In this document: piece after piece, positions 6,096-7,953 of the stretch | Position numbering within the stretch: position 1 is the first letter of the stretch | Layout of the letters: each line of letters begins with the position of its first letter | Source of the DNA: DATAYF01 sp036272735 | Lineage (GTDB): Bacteria > Chloroflexota > Ktedonobacteria > Ktedonobacterales > Ktedonobacteraceae | DNA length: 7,953 bases | Reading direction: 5' to 3' | Assembly: GCA_036272735.1 (NCBI GenBank) | Contig: DATAYF010000270.1 | Coordinates: 1 to 7,953, forward strand | Program-made: the position numbers and the translations under genes | Notes under the pieces: model-generated | Seen by the model: the letters and a program-made list of their open reading frames with translations, nothing else | Told to the model about the DNA's origin: nothing | Databases searched by the model: none

Positions 6096-6602
6096 TTGCA
6101 GAAGGACGCATATAGTATTGAAGAGTGGGAGAATACCCACCCACGTTGGGAAAATCTCCATTTCCTTATGCAAGGAGAGCAACAAGATTATTATTGGCGG
6201 CAGCGAGAACATTTTGATCAATTTCATCATTATTTCCTTGTTGCCCTCCATGAAGGAGAACTTGTTGGTTTCCTCCAATTTTTCCTTCAGTCTATCAGTT
6301 TAGGTGAAGCCCTTCTTCCACTTTCTTTGGGTGAGAAGCCTCTGATTGAAGCGAAAATTCTTGCGTTTGCTGTACGTATAGCCTGGAGAAGACAAGGTAT
6401 TGGCAGAGCATTGCAAACACAGGTCATCAGCCGAGCAAGAGCGCTTGGATGTTATCAGGTACGTTCATATAGCAGCTATGGACCTGAGCATGAGGCCAAC
6501 TACCAGCTGAAACTCGCCATGGGATATAGTGTCCAACCAGCCCAGCGTGATAGCGGAGCTAATGGTGCCTACTTTCTTCTCCCTCTTTGGCCTCCTCTTT
6601 AG
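6096..6602 (+). CDS. GNAT-family N-acetyltransferase
   Basis: This 168-residue acetyl-CoA-dependent acyltransferase of the GNAT fold has core motif A at about 88-118: a strand ILAFAVRIAW followed by RRQGIGRAL (98-106), the pyrophosphate-binding R/Q-x-x-G-x-G loop. A helix and YSSYGPEHEANYQLKLAMGY follow (about 124-143; motif B region, with the typical N..... .GY ending). The acceptor substrate is not deducible. The start is TTG 6096, supported by GGAGG (6083-6087) 8 nt upstream and by no better ATG nearby; the first internal ATG would remove about 24 residues. The first half uses more A/T-rich codons than neighbouring genes, which may indicate recent acquisition. Its 3' end overlaps the convergent hydrolase gene by 44 bp. 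Confidence 0.85.
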   Translation: MQKDAYSIEEWENTHPRWENLHFLMQGEQQDYYWRQREHFDQFHHYFLVALHEGELVGFLQFFLQSISLGEALLPLSLGEKPLIEAKILAFAVRIAWRRQGIGRALQTQVISRARALGCYQVRSYSSYGPEHEANYQLKLAMGYSVQPAQRDSGANGAYFLLPLWPPL

Positions 6603-7320
6603 CGGTAAGAGAGGCTTTTTCAAGGATTGCTGCTTGGCAAGCACGGATCAATTCGGGTGCCGTTGAGGTGTACCCAATATTTGTCTCAATGAGGCGCAAG
6701 AGAGTAAAACGCATCCATCCCCCTTCAGGATTAGCAGGATCAAGCGTATCTGGATATTCTTTGGTTCCAGGAGGGCAAACGCCATCTCGCAAGACAATCA
6801 CACGATAATTATGCTCTTGAGCACCAACGCATGTATGATACAAACATGATTTCAAGCTAAAGCCGACCAGAATAAGGTTTTGGATATCCCAGGTACGTAA
6901 GTACTGATCGGCAAATGTATCATAAAAGCCATTGCGATTCGCTTTTTGAAACTCCGCCTCATCAGGTAATGGTGCTAAAGGCTCTGGGTAGGTTAGCCGC
7001 AGTGGTTTCCATCCTGAAGGTGTCGGACGGACTTTCCCTTCCCGCGTTCCATGTAACTCCTTGTTGACGTTGCCTGGCCCACCCTCACCACCTGGAGCAT
7101 TATGAAAATAAATGACTTTCATGCCACAGCGGCGTACGGCTTGGAGTGCTGGAGCGATCGACTGCATTTTCACCAGGTAGTCATAGTCCTCAAGCTCCGC
7201 ACACCCATCGCAGTCGATGAGAGCAAACGCCGTCTTTTCAATAGAGAGCAAGTTGGTCGTTTGTTCGTAGGTATCCTGATCATTCCACCAGCGCAGAGGA
7301 AGTTCTATTGTTTGTTCCAT
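6559..7320 (-). CDS. Isochorismatase-like cysteine hydrolase
   Basis: This 253-residue cytoplasmic enzyme of the isochorismatase-like superfamily (nicotinamidase, N-carbamoylsarcosine amidase and related amidohydrolases) carries the Asp-Lys-Cys triad. D36 is in FALIDCDG, K126 in FQKANRNGFYDT, and C159 in LVGFSLKSCLYHT. The cysteine motif lacks the common VxxC form with a preceding TD or TN, and a broad loop (about 75-115, GGEGGPGNVNKELHG) is inserted after the second strand. This points to a less-studied subgroup, so I do not assign a substrate. The C terminus ends in a charged tail (KEEAKEGEESRHH). That tail is encoded in the 44 bp overlapping the GNAT gene on the other strand. ATG 7320 has AAGG about 6 nt upstream. 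Confidence 0.88.
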   Translation of the reverse strand: MEQTIELPLRWWNDQDTYEQTTNLLSIEKTAFALIDCDGCAELEDYDYLVKMQSIAPALQAVRRCGMKVIYFHNAPGGEGGPGNVNKELHGTREGKVRPTPSGWKPLRLTYPEPLAPLPDEAEFQKANRNGFYDTFADQYLRTWDIQNLILVGFSLKSCLYHTCVGAQEHNYRVIVLRDGVCPPGTKEYPDTLDPANPEGGWMRFTLLRLIETNIGYTSTAPELIRACQAAILEKASLTAKEEAKEGEESRHH

Positions 7321-7509
7321 TCTACACCTTCTTCATAAGGTACTTTGTATCAGAATACCATATACCAGTGGTTATATTCTATATTCACGAGCGTTGCGTA
7401 AACAACCATATTTATCTATCCGTTCTATAGACTGATTGAAGTTGGCTGTTACAGTGGCGCAGATTCAGCCACGCAAACTTAAATTTAGTAGTTATATGGT
7501 GCGTCGTAT
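7321..7509. other. Gene-free intergenic stretch
   Basis: No supported ORF is present. Apart from the promoter candidate, the only structure I see is a small nested inverted repeat: AAGTT/AACTT (7439-7443 with 7476-7480) enclosing GTGGC/GCCAC (7454-7458 with 7468-7472). It could be a small hairpin but has no recognised family. The rest is AT-rich spacer. Confidence 0.3.
7378..7405 (-). promoter_or_regulatory. Weak promoter candidate for the cysteine hydrolase
   Basis: On the minus strand TTGTTT (7400-7405) and TATAGA (7378-7383) are spaced by 16 bp, about 55 bp upstream of the start codon. Each box is only a partial match, so this is tentative. Confidence 0.25.
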
Positions 7510-7821
7510 CCTGGACTTTGCACATTTTTGAGAACCCTGCCAACAGCTACATAGCTACATAGCTACATAGCTACATGCCCGTCATACTCTGGTGATTGAC
7601 CGCGCTGGAGCGTAAGAAGGCTTCCTCAGAGCCTTTCAACGCATCCACGATTCATGTGGCGACGTTTTCTCTATTCTATAGAAGATAGTGATGTCAAAAA
7701 ACTTCTCTGTTCAGAAAACATATTCCCAGGCATCGTACTCAGTGCCCCTTACAGGCTGTATGAGGACATCACCAAATAAGGGCATTGTTGCCGGGCCTGT
7801 GAAAAAAGTGCAAAGTCCAGG
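7510..7821. mobile_element. 312-bp MITE-like element with 14-bp terminal inverted repeats
   Basis: CCTGGACTTTGCAC (7510-7523) recurs exactly inverted at 7808-7821. Beyond it, ATTTTTG versus TTTTTTC continues the similarity, giving about 20-bp ends. TAT flanks both sides (7507-7509 and 7822-7824) and may be a short target duplication. The interior has no credible transposase: the open frames are short and lack ribosome binding sites. It carries four perfect AGCTACAT copies near the left end. It is best read as a non-autonomous or internally deleted insertion sequence of unassigned family. Confidence 0.55.
7545..7576. repeat. Four tandem copies of AGCTACAT
   Basis: Four perfect consecutive octamers lie within the left part of the 312-bp inverted-repeat element. 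The unit also contains AGCT. Copy number is likely variable through slippage, which would make this a useful strain marker. Confidence 0.9.
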
Positions 7822-7863
7822 TATTTTTTCGGCGGTTTCGCACCGACAGAGCCTTGTATGTGC

Positions 7864-7927
7864 GAGGGATACATAAAGGATTGTTAATGGTTTCCGGAAA
7901 CCATTAACAATCCTTTATGTATCCCTC
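7864..7927. repeat. 64-bp perfect palindrome
   Basis: The sequence is an exact inverted repeat with 32-bp arms and no spacer, centred between 7895 and 7896 (TTTCCGGAAA at the centre, GAGGGATA/TATCCCTC at the ends). Flanking bases are not symmetric, so symmetry stops abruptly on both sides. No T run follows for a terminator. Possible meanings are two abutting inverted ends of a mobile element, a cruciform-forming site, or an assembly effect near a contig end. Confidence 0.9.
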
Positions 7928-7953
7928 AAATTATCGCAATAAAAGATGCAGAA

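Noticed and set aside
7545..7576. AGCTACAT array as a CRISPR-like array
   Set aside because: The units are directly adjacent with no spacers, so it is a simple tandem repeat.
232..7639. Shared 12-mer CAGAGCCTTTCA in both MITE-like elements (232-243 and 7628-7639)
   Set aside because: A single 12-base match in 8 kb is expected by chance, and the elements have unrelated ends.
7688..7876. Short plus-strand ORF of 62 codons
   Set aside because: It spans the end of the inverted-repeat element and part of the palindrome, and has no ribosome binding site or recognisable domain.

Overview
The window looks like an accessory-flavoured stretch of a bacterial chromosome of moderate GC. A Chloroflexota (Ktedonobacteria-like) origin is my best inference. 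It rests on the mix of a long DUF815 ATPase, a zinc-knuckle SUI1 protein, GTG/TTG starts and IS200/IS605-type debris; no ribosomal or other marker gene is present to prove it.

Layout. Positions 1-632 hold no intact gene. They contain a minus-strand tnpB 3'-end/omegaRNA-like remnant (1-163), a 136-bp terminal-inverted-repeat element without an ORF (164-299), an extended -10 promoter (326-334) and a leader of about 290 nt ending in a 12-bp hairpin beside the ribosome binding site. A plus-strand pair follows: an M20 metallopeptidase (633-1781) and a HAD phosphatase (1825-2601). A long hairpin (2626-2681) separates it from a convergent minus-strand pair: an M19 dipeptidase (5319-4129, first gene) and a DUF815 AAA+ ATPase (4064-2682). 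Positions 5341-5605 carry a second omegaRNA-like/tnpB-tail remnant on the plus strand. It lies directly upstream of a YciH/SUI1-family translation factor (5606-5962). A GNAT acetyltransferase (6096-6602, TTG start) then overlaps tail-to-tail with a minus-strand isochorismatase-like cysteine hydrolase (7320-6559). Positions 7321-7953 are gene-free and contain a 312-bp inverted-repeat element with a four-copy octamer repeat, and a perfect 64-bp palindrome close to the window end.

Function. The genes are mostly stand-alone housekeeping or scavenging enzymes: two peptidases, a phosphatase, an amidohydrolase-type enzyme, an acetyltransferase, a translation factor and an ATPase of unknown role. I see no assembled multi-gene defence or biosynthetic system. 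The most interesting material is non-coding. Two diverged omegaRNA-like 3' remnants of tnpB transposons, with a compensatory base-pair change between them, lie far from any tnpB gene, and one of them sits in the leader region of the SUI1 gene. Two ORF-less inverted-repeat elements and one large perfect palindrome are also present.
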